From the NCBI GenBank assembly GCA_963932465.1, contig OZ010794.1:213727748-213791747 (forward strand): a DNA stretch of 64,000 nucleotides. The letters run 5' to 3'. Positions 43,535 through 54,185 of the stretch are shown here, in pieces (the stretch's first letter is position 1; each line of letters begins with the position of its first letter). This DNA is from Maratus speciosus. Taxonomy: Eukaryota > Arthropoda > Arachnida > Araneae > Salticidae. The position numbers and the translations under genes were made by a program. The notes under the pieces are model-generated. The model saw only the letters and a program-made list of their open reading frames with translations, had not been told where the DNA came from and did not search any database.

Positions 43535-45186
43535 AACTTTCTTCTATCTTATACATCTTAATATTTCAAAAACTAGTTACACGTGTTAATACTTTAATAT
43601 TATTAGTTCATTACTATACCAACTTTGATTTTCATCTTAAATTTCTGCTTCAGTCAATTAAATAAACTAAAAACGAGTTAATCTATATCACGATATTTGT
43701 TAAAATTAATAGTTTTTCCTTATTCTGTTGTTATCAGATGTTTGTGAATAGCTGGCTTAGCAGGAAGTGAGTTCTCGCCTTTGCACGAGCCGCCGATGGA
43801 CAATAGAACTACGAAAAATCTAGAAAAGTATACAAAAATCGCCATCACAGAGCCCCATTACCGCGCGATATTTCCAAATTCAATGAGGACCTGTTGGCCA
43901 AAGCCAAAAACATGCACAAAAAATTTGGTTCAATTTGTATGCATAATTTTATACAATTTTCGATTGTACAATAAAGAAAATGGTACAAACATAGTAATTA
44001 TAGCGCACTCTTCCAACGGAATTTTTCCAAATTCAGGAAGGACCTTCATGCCATGAACAAAAAGAAAAGCAAAAATTTGGCTCAATTCTCTGCATAACTT
44101 CATACACTTTTCGATGGTATAATATTCAAAATGGCACAAAAATCGCTATTACAGCGCCCCCTACCCGCAATTTTTTTCCAAATTAAGGAAGGACCTGTTT
44201 GCCATAGCCAAGAACTTAAAATAAAAATTTGGTTCAATTCTATGCACAACTTCATATACTTTTCGATGGTACAATATGCAAAATCGCTATTACAGCGCCC
44301 CATAGTGGCAAATTTTTTCCAAATTCAGGGAGGTGCTGCTTGTCATAGCCATAAACTTAAAATAAAATTTTGGTTCAATTCCATGCATAACTTCATACAC
44401 TTTTGGATGGTACAATATTCAAAATCGCTGTTAGAGCGCCCCCTATCGGCGAATGTTTTCCAAATTGAGGGAGGATCTGCCTGCCAAAGCCAAAAACTTA
44501 AAATAAAAATTTGGTTCAATTCTATGCATAACGTCATATACTTTTGGATGGTACAATATTCAAAATCGCACAAAAATCGCTGTTACAGCGCCCCCTACCG
44601 TCGATTTTTTTCCAAATTCGGGGAGGACCTACCTGCCATAACCAAAAACTTAAAATAAAAATTTGGTTCAATTCTATGCATAACTTCATATACTTTTGGA
44701 TGGTACAATATTCAAAATCGCACAAAAATCGCTGTTACAGCGCCCCCTACCGGCGATTTTTTTCCAAATTCAGGGAGGACGTACCTGCCATATCCAAAAA
44801 CTTAAAATAAAAATTTGGTTCAGTTCTATGCATAACTTCATATACTTTTGGGTGGTACAATATTCAAAATCGCACAAAAATCGCTATTACAGTGCCCCCT
44901 ACCGGCGAATTTTTTCCAAATTCAAGGAGGACCTGCTTGCCATAGCCAAAAACTTAACATATAAATTTGGTTTTATTCTATGCATAACTTCATACACTTT
45001 TTGATGGTACAATGGCGACAGACACACGGACAGACGGACAGACGGACGCACGGACAGACAGACATTTTCTATAAACATGTTTTTTGAGATCTCTGACCCC
45101 TAAAACATGTAAATCCGTCGAAAACCGGAAGTCGAAAAAAATTTCGATTACAATACTTTCTTCAATTGGAGATAGAAGAAAGTAAA
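43535..45186. mobile_element. Tandem-array element with ACTTTCTTCTATCT ends
   Basis: Inverted termini ACTTTCTTCTATCT (43535) and AGATAGAAGAAAGT (to about 45186) enclose an eight-unit tandem array and its GGACAGAC-rich cap. It lies inside the long-TIR element at 43129-45580. Architecture is like that of the elements at 19.4 and 47.2 kb but with a different unit sequence. Confidence 0.55.
43845..45062 (+). repeat. Eight 141-153-bp tandem units plus (GGACAGAC)-type cap
   Basis: The phrase AGCGCCCC (or a variant) recurs at 43850, 44003, 44154, 44295, 44436, 44588, 44740 and 44892. Spacings are 153, 151, 141, 141, 152, 152 and 152; the 141-bp units lack an 11-bp CACAAAAATCG duplication. Each unit contains ATTTGGTTCAATTCTATGCA and CTTTTGGATGGTACAATATT. 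The array ends in CGGACAGACGGACAGACGGA (about 45020-45062). Long open frames across it (for example 44131-44658) are repeated peptides produced by the unit structure, not a gene. Confidence 0.85.
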
Positions 45187-45609
45187 AATACATTTTAAAA
45201 GAAATCTTACAACATTACTCAGTTCACAAGTGAAAACAAAAATCGGCTACTGAAAAAAAGTCTTGTAGACAGACTTCTTCGTTCCTCGCAATGGTCATTT
45301 TTGCAAGCGTTTTACGCCAGCAATTTTCATTGTATGTGTATCATTCTAACGCCATTTTATGGTTTTTCAATGCGCTGATGAATTTGCATATGGAATAAAT
45401 GGGTGTTGCCATCTGAAAGTTTCAAAATTTTTTCGCTGTAACCGTAACTGTGAGAGTTCTATTGTTTTAAATCATCACGCATACCTTCAAATAGATATAT
45501 CTAAAAAAAATTTTCGATTGGTTGAGCGGTTAGCCGCTAAGGGTTCATATATCGGGGAAGTTTTTTTTATGACCACCCTGCAAATTTTTTATTTGTATTA
45601 ACTAATGTC

Positions 45610-45736
45610 ATAACCGCCAACTATTACGCTTTTTTCATACCACAAAAATTTTACAGTAAAATTCGGATTATTAAATCACCAAAAAGTTCATTAAATTTTA
45701 GTGGTAGGAAAAAAGCTTAAAAGTTTGCAGCTATGT
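45610..45736. mobile_element. MITE family H, copy 2
   Basis: Ends CATAACCGCCAACTATTACG and, inverted, AAAAGTTTGCAGCTATG; TSD TAATGT (45604-45609 and 45737-45742). Interior TACCAC...AAATTTTAGTGGTA is self-complementary. Confidence 0.7.
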
Positions 45737-46264
45737 TAATGTTCAATTAATAATTGAACAATAAAACCCGTTTTCGAGATGCATTATATATAAAAAAGTA
45801 ACAATACCAATTTCATTTGGATAATGTTTTAAAAAATATTAATCATTTTAACGGAAATTAATATATTTCGCTGTGCATGAAAAATTTTTAATTGTTGTAC
45901 ATTGCTTTAAATTTTACGTTAATGAAGTCATTAAAGATTTTTGAATCTTATCGTAAAGAATTTAAAATCCCTTTTCATGACAAAGATTCTTATCTAAATG
46001 ATGTTAAAATATTGTATTGGTAAAGTGCTTTCCACTACGGGATGGGATATTTTAAAACATAATGAGTTCGAAAACTGCAGTGATTAAAATTTAAATTGTT
46101 TCAGAATAATTTGTTAATTAGATTCCAAGAAGGAACGTTATATAATAAAGAGATGGTGCCTTTTGAATTTTTTAAATTCAATGTCTTTAAAGACTTCATT
46201 TTAAATTTCCGGGTGCAAAGTTTTAATACTTAATGAGTTCGAAAACTGCAGTGATGAAAATTAA

Positions 46265-46477
46265 CACTTAACTGACCAATACCGCCATATAAGCGGCATT
46301 GACACCTTTAACCAAATTTATTTGCTTGGCATCACTTTATTTTAAGAAATACTTTTACTTGGACTTAGACAACATGTGAAAGAGAAATGTACTAAAAAAA
46401 TTACTTTTAAAATATAGTATGGTACAAATAGAATATAAAAATAGAATAATAGATTTAAATCTACCGAACGTTAAGGA
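46265..46477. mobile_element. TTAA MITE (CACTTAACTGACC ends)
   Basis: TTAA at 46261-46264 and 46478-46481; right end CGAACGTTAAGGA. Ends are only loosely inverted. The neighbouring array-C unit provides the empty site (GATGAAAATTAAAATTG). Confidence 0.6.
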
Positions 46478-47129
46478 TTAAAATTGTTACAGCCTAATTC
46501 CTTAATAAGTATAGAATTCCACGAAGTAAGTTATATAAAAGAAAAAGTATTTTTGGAATTCAGTGAAATCAGTATTTCTCAAAAAATTAATTCATATCAA
46601 CTAATGAAGTGTATTTATATTAAATAATGTGCAATTTATAATTGAACAGTTAAACCAATTTTCTGAATGCAGTACATTAAAAAAAAATAAAAAATAAATT
46701 AAAAAAAAATACTAATTTCATTTGCATTATTTTTTATAAAATATTAGTCATTGTAATGAGAATTAAAATGTTTCGCAGTACATGTAAATTTCTAATTGTT
46801 GTACAGAGCTTTAAATTTTACATTAATGAAATCATTAATGATTGTTCAATTTTATTTTAAAGAACTCCAAATTCTCTTTCCACAAGAAAGATTCTTATCT
46901 AAATATTATTAAAGTATTGTTTCGGTAAAGTGCTTTCAACTTCGGGATGAAATAATTTAAATTAGCAAGTTCGAAATGTTCAGCGATTAAAATTAAAGTT
47001 GTTGCAGGATAATTTGTTAATAGGATTTCAAGAAGGAAAACTTTATAATGGAGAGGTTGTGTTTTTCAGATTCAGTGAACTCGGTATCTCGTAACGTTTC
47101 ATTTCCAACTTCGGGATGTATCATTTTAA

Positions 47130-48260
47130 CACTAGAACCGCCATTAGGCATCATTTTGACCCCTGCCAAATTCATAATAGTCGATTCGAAACAGAGTTTT
47201 TAGGTGCGTTCGTAATTATATAAATACGTAGCACCTATAGTCGTCGTTCAGTCCGTCTGTCTGTCCGTCTGTCTGTCCGTCCGCATATAACAGAGCAAAA
47301 ACTACCCGACCGAATGATCTGAAATTTTTAATATATAATTGCTGCAAAATTTTGTCGAGCCATTTCCAATTTTATGAAAAGTGGATGTATAGTTTAATTA
47401 CAGGGACAGTCAAAAGTTTTTCTTTACATTACGGCCAATGGGAAAAATTATTGCAAGTGAATTTTAATGATGTTACAGACTTCCGAATGGTCTGAAATTT
47501 TTAATATATAATTGCTGCAAAATTTTGTCGAGCTATTTCCAATTTTATGAAAATCGGATGTATAGTTTAATTACAGGGACACCCAAAAGTTTTCCGTTAC
47601 ATTATGGCCAATGGGAAAAAATTATTGCAAATGCATTTTAATAATTTTACAGCCTTCCGAATGGTCTGAAATTTTTAATATATAATTGCTGCAAAATTTT
47701 GTTGAGCCATTTCCAATTTTATGAAAATCGGATGTATAGTTTAATTACAGGGACACCCAAAAGTTTTCCGTTACATTATGGCCAATGGGAAAAAATTATT
47801 GCAAATGCATTTTAATAATTTTACAGCCTTCCGAATGGTCTGAAATTTTAAATATATAATTGCTGCAAACTTTTGTCGAGCCATTTCAAATTTTATGAAA
47901 ATCGAATGTATAGTTTAATTACAGGGACAGTCAAAATTTTTCCGTTACATTACGGGGAATGGGGAAAATATTATTGTAAGTGCATTTTAATGATGTTACA
48001 GACTATGCACTTATGAAGCGCAAAAAAATATACATTCAGTACAATATGGGGTGCAAAAAATAATTATAAAACTAGTTATAGTACGAACGCACTTCATTTG
48101 CCACGTTTGACGAGCAATTTCCAACTTGTTTTCATAATCTACGTTTAATATATGCAAACACAAATAGGCTAATTAATTAAGTAAAATATATTTAAATAAA
48201 AATTCTGGTTTGAAATACTTTTTTTGTAAAACTTGAGTAGAGTTGCCGACTGTTCTAGTG
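47130..48260. mobile_element. TTAA element family G, copy 1, opened by a tandem-array element
   Basis: Left end CACTAGAACCGCCATTAGGC after TTAA (47126-47129). Right end GTTCTAGTG followed by TTAT, one change from TTAA. The same ends occur at 61.83 kb in a 190-bp copy. The extra ~0.93 kb is the tandem-array element at about 47196-48132. Confidence 0.7.
47196..48132 (-). mobile_element. Tandem-array element, copy 2 (four ~173-bp units, inverted)
   Basis: Same family as 19447-20206, in the opposite orientation: AGGTGCGTTCGTAATTATAT, then a GTCCGTCTGTCTGTCCGTCT tract (about 47250-47282), four units with ACAGGGAC at about 47402, 47576, 47749 and 47923 (spacing 173-174), then CTAGTTATAGTACGAACGCA and GACGAGCAATTTCCAACTTG. 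It differs from copy 1 by one extra unit. Confidence 0.7.
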
Positions 48261-48326
48261 TTATAACTTAATGAGTACGAAAATTGCAGTGATGAAAGTT
48301 AAAATTTTTACAGCACAATTCCTTAA

Positions 48327-48534
48327 CCCCTTAATGGTCGCATTAAATTACGGTTTAAAAATTCAAGTTGCTTATTGGCACCACTTTTTTGAAAAAGAAA
48401 TATTCACCTTTTTAATGACAAGTAAAATGATACCATAGTAAAGCCAATTACACTATTTTATAAAACTGGTGGGAATCAAACAATAGGAGTAAAGGATACA
48501 GACCGTGAATATCATGGGGTCTGGAATTAAGGGG
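48327..48534. mobile_element. TTAA MITE family D, copy 3 (inverted)
   Basis: CCCCTTAATGGTCGC left, TCTGGAATTAAGGGG right, TTAA at 48323-48326 and 48535-48538. The interior is the reverse complement of the 34.66 and 40.82-kb copies. Confidence 0.75.
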
Positions 48535-48571
48535 TTAAAATGGTATTAGATTCCAAGAAGGAACATTATAT

Positions 48572-48748
48572 CATAGCTGCCAACTTGTACGAATTTTCCT
48601 CATCACTAAAATGTAATAGTAAATTTTACCTAAAACAATCGCCGAAGTCTAACAACTTCTAACAGTTAAACAAGGCAAAATGTTAAGGTTAGGTTAACCG
48701 TAGGTAAATAGGTAAATTTTAAGTTAACCGTAAATGTTTGCAGTTATG
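48572..48748. mobile_element. MITE family H, copy 3
   Basis: Ends CATAGCTGCCAACTTG and TGTTTGCAGTTATG; TSD TTATAT (48566-48571 and 48749-48754). Confidence 0.65.
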
Positions 48749-49827
48749 TTATATAAAAGAGAAATTATTTTTCAAATTCAGTGAAATTTGTTCCTTCAAA
48801 AATTTCAATTTATAAAACTAATAAAATATATTTGTATTTGTATCAACTAATGTTCAATTAATAATCGAACAATAAAGCTACTTTTCTAGATGGAGTACTG
48901 TAAAAAACTATATATAATTCTAATTTTATTTGCATTATGTTATGAAACGTAGTAGACATTTCTCTAAGAATTAAATGTTTCGCAGTACATGTAAATTTCC
49001 AGTTACTATACATTGTTTTAAACATTACATTAATGATTGTTGAATTTTATCGTACAGAACTCAAAATCAGTTTTCACGACGAAGATTATTACTTAAATTT
49101 TATTAAAGAATTGTTTCGGTACTGTGCTACGAACTTCGGGATGTTTCATTTTAAAACTTGAGTAATGACGTATTTGTATTATCTAATGTTCAATTAATAG
49201 TTAACCAATAAAACATTTTTCTGGATAATGTACATAAAAAAAATAATGATAAAACTTTCATTTGGATTATGTTTTGAAAAATATTAGTTATTTTAAAAAG
49301 AATTAAAATTTTTCAAAATACATTTACGTGTCTAATTGTTGTACAGTGCTGTACAGCTTTAAATTTTAATTTAACGTAGTTATTAATAATTGTTGAATTT
49401 TATCATATAGAACTCAAAACCCCTTTTCACGACGACGATTGTTATCTAAATGTTATTAAAGTATCATTTCGGTAAAGTGCTTTCAACTTTGGATGTAACA
49501 TTTTAAAATTTAATGAGTTCTGGAATTGGAATGATGAAAACTTAAGGGGTCACAGGACTCTCAAAGCTTCAAATTATCGAAATTTTATTTTTTTTTTTAG
49601 ATGTTAAACGTATATCCCTTCTTAACTTTTTTTATCTGATCGTTTCCTTGAAATTCACATTAGAACAAGAGTTATTGCTTTTACAATTATACCCGCTCAA
49701 TATCTGAAGCGGCATTTCCGAAACTTTGAAGTCATTTTTCTCCTAATGACATTTTTGGGCATAGCGCACAGGATATCTGAAAAGCTTTTGAATATTTTTT
49801 CATGAAATTTTCAAAACATATGATTCC

Positions 49828-49832
49828 TGTTA
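49828..49832. repeat. Target-site duplication, left (TGTTA)
   Basis: TGTTA directly precedes the left LTR and is repeated at 60340-60344 directly after the right LTR. 5 bp is usual for Ty3/gypsy integrases. Confidence 0.85.
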
Positions 49833-51032
49833 TGAAGACTTTTTTGCTAGGTAGAGATGGCCGTTTTGCGTTTACAAGATTGCGAGAATAAACACCAGGT
49901 CCTATTAAAAAAAAACTCCAATTTGAGTAAACAAAGAGTTTGTTTATTTTCATGATGAAAGTCGAAGGGAGAGGTACAGGGGGAAAGCCATAAGGAGCCT
50001 CTTTTAAGACGTCATCACGAGGCTAGAGAGAAAGCAGGAAAATGTCCAATATACAGTTACAACTTTCTTGCTTGGCGGACTACAATATCCAGGGTTCGCA
50101 GCGTTCCTAAAATTTTCGCACTTTGCTACCAGTATTTTAAATCAAAAATCTTCGTGGCAGATTGCTATAACATTTACAATAGAAATTCTAGAATAAATAT
50201 TATCGTTTTAAAATTGTGGTAGGAATGTGTGAAAATTTTAGGAACGGTGCGGGCCCTGCAATATCGCCAATCTAAAAGTATTTTTGCGCCATGCACAGGG
50301 GCTAAGAGAAACATTGGCTGGTATGTTCGCCAAAAATGTACGGTAGGCTTCTACCATATTAATTGTGTAGGGGGGGGCAGATTGTGGGCTGCATACATTC
50401 CTGAGTCATGATTGACGGAGACTCATCTGTACATTGATACAGCTGCGGTTAAATGTAAAAAAAATAAAAAGTGTTATCTGGAAAGGGCATAGTAACAGAC
50501 CGAATTCGTTAGGCTAAAAAGCATGAGACTGTATTTTTCTAGACCAGATGTTAGATCAAAGATGAACCGCTTTACTACAAAAATGCAGAATTGCCATACA
50601 TCTGAACAAAAGGGTGTGAAGTGAAGATAATTCTAATAAGTAGATTGCATGTAAAGTGATTTTAAATGATGAGTTATATTCATGCCCAAATAAGGAAATG
50701 AGCGAAGTTAAAATGCTTTTGAAACTAACAGTCAGCCGTAACGAATTTTGTACAAGGTTAAAGCGTATGTGTGAAAGAATCAGAAAGTGAAAATGGAGAG
50801 TGATTCACTGATTTTATTTTATTAAAGAGATGAGTACTTAGAATAATTTAATTTAAATGTGAAGGGCTGTTAATACAATCGATTTAGTTTTTAAATGTTG
50901 AATTTAATTTAGGGGCTGCACTGTTTGACTATAGCGCACTAAAATAAATAAGTTATTAAACCGAATTTAATTGAAACAGATGTGGGGGGGGGAATAAAAT
51001 GCAAACATATATAACGAGATAGTCGTTATATA
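49833..51032 (-). repeat. 3' LTR of gypsy element (carries a 169-bp MITE)
   Basis: Begins TGAAGACTT and ends CGTTATATA on the plus strand (the other LTR ends CGTTATACA). 1200 bp, of which 176 bp are a MITE and its duplicated target. Besides that it has an 8-bp extra (ATTTTCAT near 49937) relative to the other LTR. No obvious purine-rich polypurine tract precedes it on the minus strand; instead a T-run lies at about 51051-51068. Confidence 0.85.
50090..50258. mobile_element. 169-bp MITE inserted in one LTR (CAGGG ends)
   Basis: Present in the left LTR and absent from the right one, where the site reads CTACAATATCGCC (59549-59561). Ends CAGGGTTCGCAGCGTTCCTA and GGAACGGTGCGGGCCCTG are inverted over 32 bp with four differences. 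The target CAATATC is duplicated (50083-50089 and 50259-50265), 7 bp perfect. CAGGG ends suggest hAT, whose usual TSD is 8 bp. Confidence 0.85.
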
Positions 51033-52439
51033 TATCACCTGGGACACCGCAAAAAAAAAAAAAAAAAATTGTTGACCAGTGTGCATGGGCAAAAGATTAA
51101 GACAAATAGTTACACATATAAATATATTTTCAAAACAGAAAAGTTTTTTTTTTTTTTTTTTAAACAAGTTGCTGTCATGAACACAAAAAAAATATCTCTT
51201 TCATCAATAGTTCAACAGTCCTAAGAGATTTTATGAATTAATATTTTCTAAATTAAGTTTATGGATCTCCACCTTCAGTAAAATTTTCTTCAAAATTGCA
51301 TACCATGGTATATATTTTTTTAACTGAGTCGACTCTGACAGCAAATATTTAAGCAGCATGTAACTAGACCCTTGGCTGCACATCATCAAAATATTGATCC
51401 TGATTCGGATCATTTTTATGGAAAAAACACAAGTAGTAACAATAAAAATATAATATATAAACACAAATGCAACACTAGAAGTAAAGAGTAAATAATAATA
51501 AGTGAAATGTGTAATTGTAATCTAATAAGTAATTGTAATATGACTTAAAAGAAATTGGACATGATTAAAAAAATGTAATGTTTATGCATGCAGCATAGGA
51601 TGACAAAAAAAGAGGTGCCTGAAGCACGCCCATGAAAAAGGTGTCACCCTGAATCTTGTGTAGACCACAAGTATTATGGCGTCGGCTTAGGGCTTCAGCC
51701 TTATATGAGGAGGGAGTTTTGAGACTCATACAGCGCCCGCTTATATGAGTCCCTGCTCCTCCGAAGACTCTAGCGGTCCTCTAAAGGAGCACACGTCGGT
51801 TTACAAACAAAAATTGATTTTTTGTGAATTGGAACACCAATTCCAAGGGGTTGTCTCTCAACACAATGAAGTTTTGGACCCTAAGGGCAATAATTTTGAA
51901 CGGGAACAAAACATTCGAAAGGGAAAATTAAAAAAAAAAATAGATATATATTTCACATATATATCAAATCAAAAAGGGGTAGACAATCCTAGAGTGAAGA
52001 GAGACATAAAAAAAAATGAAAAGTCATAATCAGGTTAAATAATGCACAAGTCGTATAATTAGAAGGTAACTAACTGGTTGCCTTACAGAAAATGTTATCA
52101 AATTACATGTTTTTTTTTAAACATAAGTGCAATTATTAAATGTGTTAGTCATCACTTTTAATTGAAAGGTAATCGTAAAAGAATGAAATGTAAAATAAAT
52201 GTTAAACTGTAAATAATGGTTAAGTGTATGTAAATAACATAAAAGTGTACAGTAAAATGAAAAGAGTGTAAAGTGATTCAAAATATTGTTCACAAGAGAT
52301 CTTCGAAGAAAACAGTCATGGGCCAGCCATAATGTTGTCAAAGATCTGTTGTAAGCAACATACATACTACATAGGCCTCTGGTTGCACACTTAGCTTCAC
52401 AATACATGTCATAAGAAAAGAAATGTAAACCAAAGTATA
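51033..52439. other. 3' non-coding part of the gypsy element
   Basis: About 1.4 kb between the end of pol and the 3' LTR. Short frames on both strands (for example 51745-52029 plus, 52117-52407 minus) have no recognisable motif or signal peptide. I see no envelope protein. Confidence 0.5.
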
Positions 52440-52679
52440 TTATATTCTGTTTCTTAAATTATATGTATGTGGTTGATAAACATTAGGGAATTTGTGATTG
52501 TTTACGTGACTTGTAGCATCGAATAAATGTCCATATAGAGGTGGTGCAAGAAGAAACCTATCAATGTGTACACGAAATGCTGTATTATCAGCAGCATACA
52601 ATCTCTTGATCGAGAATGACACAGGTGAATGTTTGAAAGTTACAATATTGTCCAGTGTATTTAGGTTTGAATTTATCAA
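52440..52679 (-). pseudogene. Integrase C-terminal end, shifted frame
   Basis: About 79 residues that continue the integrase after a frameshift near 52655. They include a small beta-barrel-like stretch (NIVTFKHSPVSFSIKRLY, then FRVHIDRFLLAP), as expected for the C-terminal DNA-binding region of gypsy integrases, and end HTYNLRNRI then stop, an ending common in Ty3/gypsy Pol proteins. No chromodomain is visible. It belongs to the same broken pol gene as the upstream pieces. Confidence 0.7.
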
Positions 52680-53640
52680 CAGATTTTAAGTACACAATAT
52701 CTTTGAAACAAATGGTTCTTAATTTAGCTTTCTGACCGTAATGTTTATATCTTTTATCCTGTGCTGTTTTAATGTTATTGTAAGCCTTGTCATATATTTT
52801 GTGTAAATCTTCAAGTAGTTTATGTATTTCAGTATGTTTATCTAGAAAAGGTTGATTGCTATGCTGATCAAAAGTGTCAAAAATTAATGAAAGTTCACGT
52901 CCAAAGTGGAGAAGGTTAGGAGTGAATAAAGTAGTTGAATGTTTTGAACCATTATAGAGCGACTTGTGTATAAATATTGCATTTTCAAATGAGTGACCTT
53001 CTTGCAAAAGTATATTAACAGAGTATTTGATAGATTTATTTATTCTCTCCGAAAGAGCATTGCTTTGTGGCCTCGAAACAGAGCTGTGAAGTACCTTAAT
53101 ACCTAGAGTATCATTAAAAATGTTGTATATTTGAGATGTATATTGGGGTCCTAAGTCTGATAAGACAACAGAAGGTCTCCCAAAGGTGGTTATATAAGAG
53201 AATAAACATTTAACGACTTTAGCTGCAGATGTATCATTAAGTGGAAAAAGTTCAACATGTCTTGAAAAGTGATCTGTAATAGTTAAAATATGTTTACCAT
53301 TAGAAAAAGGTCCAACGAGATCTGTACTAATGGTATGGCCAGGATATCTGGGCGTGTAGGTGGGTTGTAAGGGTGCAGGAGGGGTTTGATGATGTTTACA
53401 TTGAAGACATTTGACACATGAAGCTACAAAGTTTAAGGTGTCAACATACATGCCTTTCCAAAAGTATCTTGATGATAGGAACTCATAAGTTTTATTAAAA
53501 CCAAAGTGAGATAAATGAGAGATTGTTAAAACTTTGCTTTTAAGAGAGTTAGGAACAACAATGTGATATGAAAAAGTGTTGTTAAGATTGTTTTCTTTTT
53601 TTAACATTAAAACTTTCGAATCAGGGTGTATGATATTTTT
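52588..53640 (-). pseudogene. pol: Integrase domain of gypsy pol
   Basis: The main frame of 339 residues starts at the ATG at 53607, but in-frame sequence extends a little upstream (to about 53640). An N-terminal HHCC zinc site is visible: H and H in SHLSHFGF and C-x2-C in ASCVKCLQC. The catalytic DD35E core is complete: first Asp in STDLVGPF, second in VLSDLGPQY, and Glu in NALSERIN, with 35 residues between the second Asp and the Glu. This enzyme inserts the cDNA copy into chromosomes, and the 5-bp TSD here fits. The frame shifts near 52655, before the C-terminal end. Catalytic residues are intact, so the break is recent. Confidence 0.85.
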
Positions 53641-54165
53641 GAGAAGGTCCTTTCTTTAGAATATCCTTGTAAACAGTTGACAAGGTGGTGTCATTTTTTT
53701 GTTCAGTGCAGACAGTCTCATTTGAAATTTCCAATAAAGGATCTGGATTTGTTTGTTTACCAGATACAAGATAGTTTACATATTTCTTAGTGGCACTTGA
53801 ACATGAATTATTACTGTCTGGTGTATCATAGTCAATAATAGGTAATGGTTGTGGGTCATGGATAAGTTCAGGGTTAGTATCCAGAGTTTGTTGATTGTTT
53901 TCAAAAGTACAGCGAGATAAATAGTCAGCAAGAACATTTTTCTTACCAGGGATATGTTTAAAAGTGTATGAGTACTCTGAAAGCTCCATGAGCCAACGAG
54001 AGATAATATCAGCTGGATTAGTAGTCTTGTTATATTTTTCTAAGGGTTTACTGTCAGAAAGAATTACAAATTGTCTGTTATATAAATAATATTTGAAAGC
54101 GGTAACAGATTTATAAATTGCCATGAGTTCTAATTTAAGTGCAGGGTATTTTTTTCTGATGGCTT
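53621..54165 (-). pseudogene. pol: RNase H domain of gypsy pol, second part
   Basis: The open frame begins near 54150, after a frameshift in an A7 run (T7 on the plus strand, 54149-54155), and reads ALKLELMAIYKSVTAFKYYL then FVILSDSKPLEKY. The E in the LELMAI block and D in LSDSKPL are the expected second and third acidic positions of retroviral-type RNase H. FKHIPGKKNVLADYLSR is the standard end of the domain (H-x-P-G-x-x-N-x-x-A-D-x-L-S-R). The remaining ~70 residues link to integrase and end in a frameshift near 53640. RNase H degrades the RNA strand during reverse transcription. Confidence 0.8.
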
Positions 54166-54185
54166 AAGAGATTTAGAAAAATATG

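Larger units (their letters stand above)
43129..45580. mobile_element. 2.45-kb DNA element with ~250-bp terminal inverted repeats (CAGGGTG ends)
   Basis: The left end CAGGGTGAACATAAAA...CGATATATGTACTCC...ACCGCTCAACCAATC is mirrored by the right end, whose inverse reads CAGGGTGGTCATAAAA...CGATATATGAACCC...ACCGCTCAACCAATC. The inverted match continues through GGTTACGGTTACAG and GCAAATTC for about 250 bp. Array C is continuous across the insertion. I could not find a clean TSD. The centre is occupied by a second element (43535-45186). Short frames in the arms are not recognisable proteins. Confidence 0.65.

Noticed and set aside
44131..44658. 175-residue open reading frame on the plus strand
   Set aside because: It runs through the 141-152-bp tandem units and encodes the same peptide repeatedly. 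Related frames occur on both strands, so it is a by-product of the array.
43845..45010. CRISPR-like regular array
   Set aside because: Repeats are directly tandem without distinct spacers, the genome is eukaryotic, and the unit is 141-153 bp.
51020..51070. Plus-strand primer binding site (TGGGACACC after the left LTR)
   Set aside because: It would require the element to read on the plus strand, but gag and pol are all on the minus strand.
51745..52029. Possible envelope or accessory gene in the gypsy 3' region
   Set aside because: Opposite strand to pol, no signal peptide, transmembrane segment or known motif, and low-complexity lysine-rich content.
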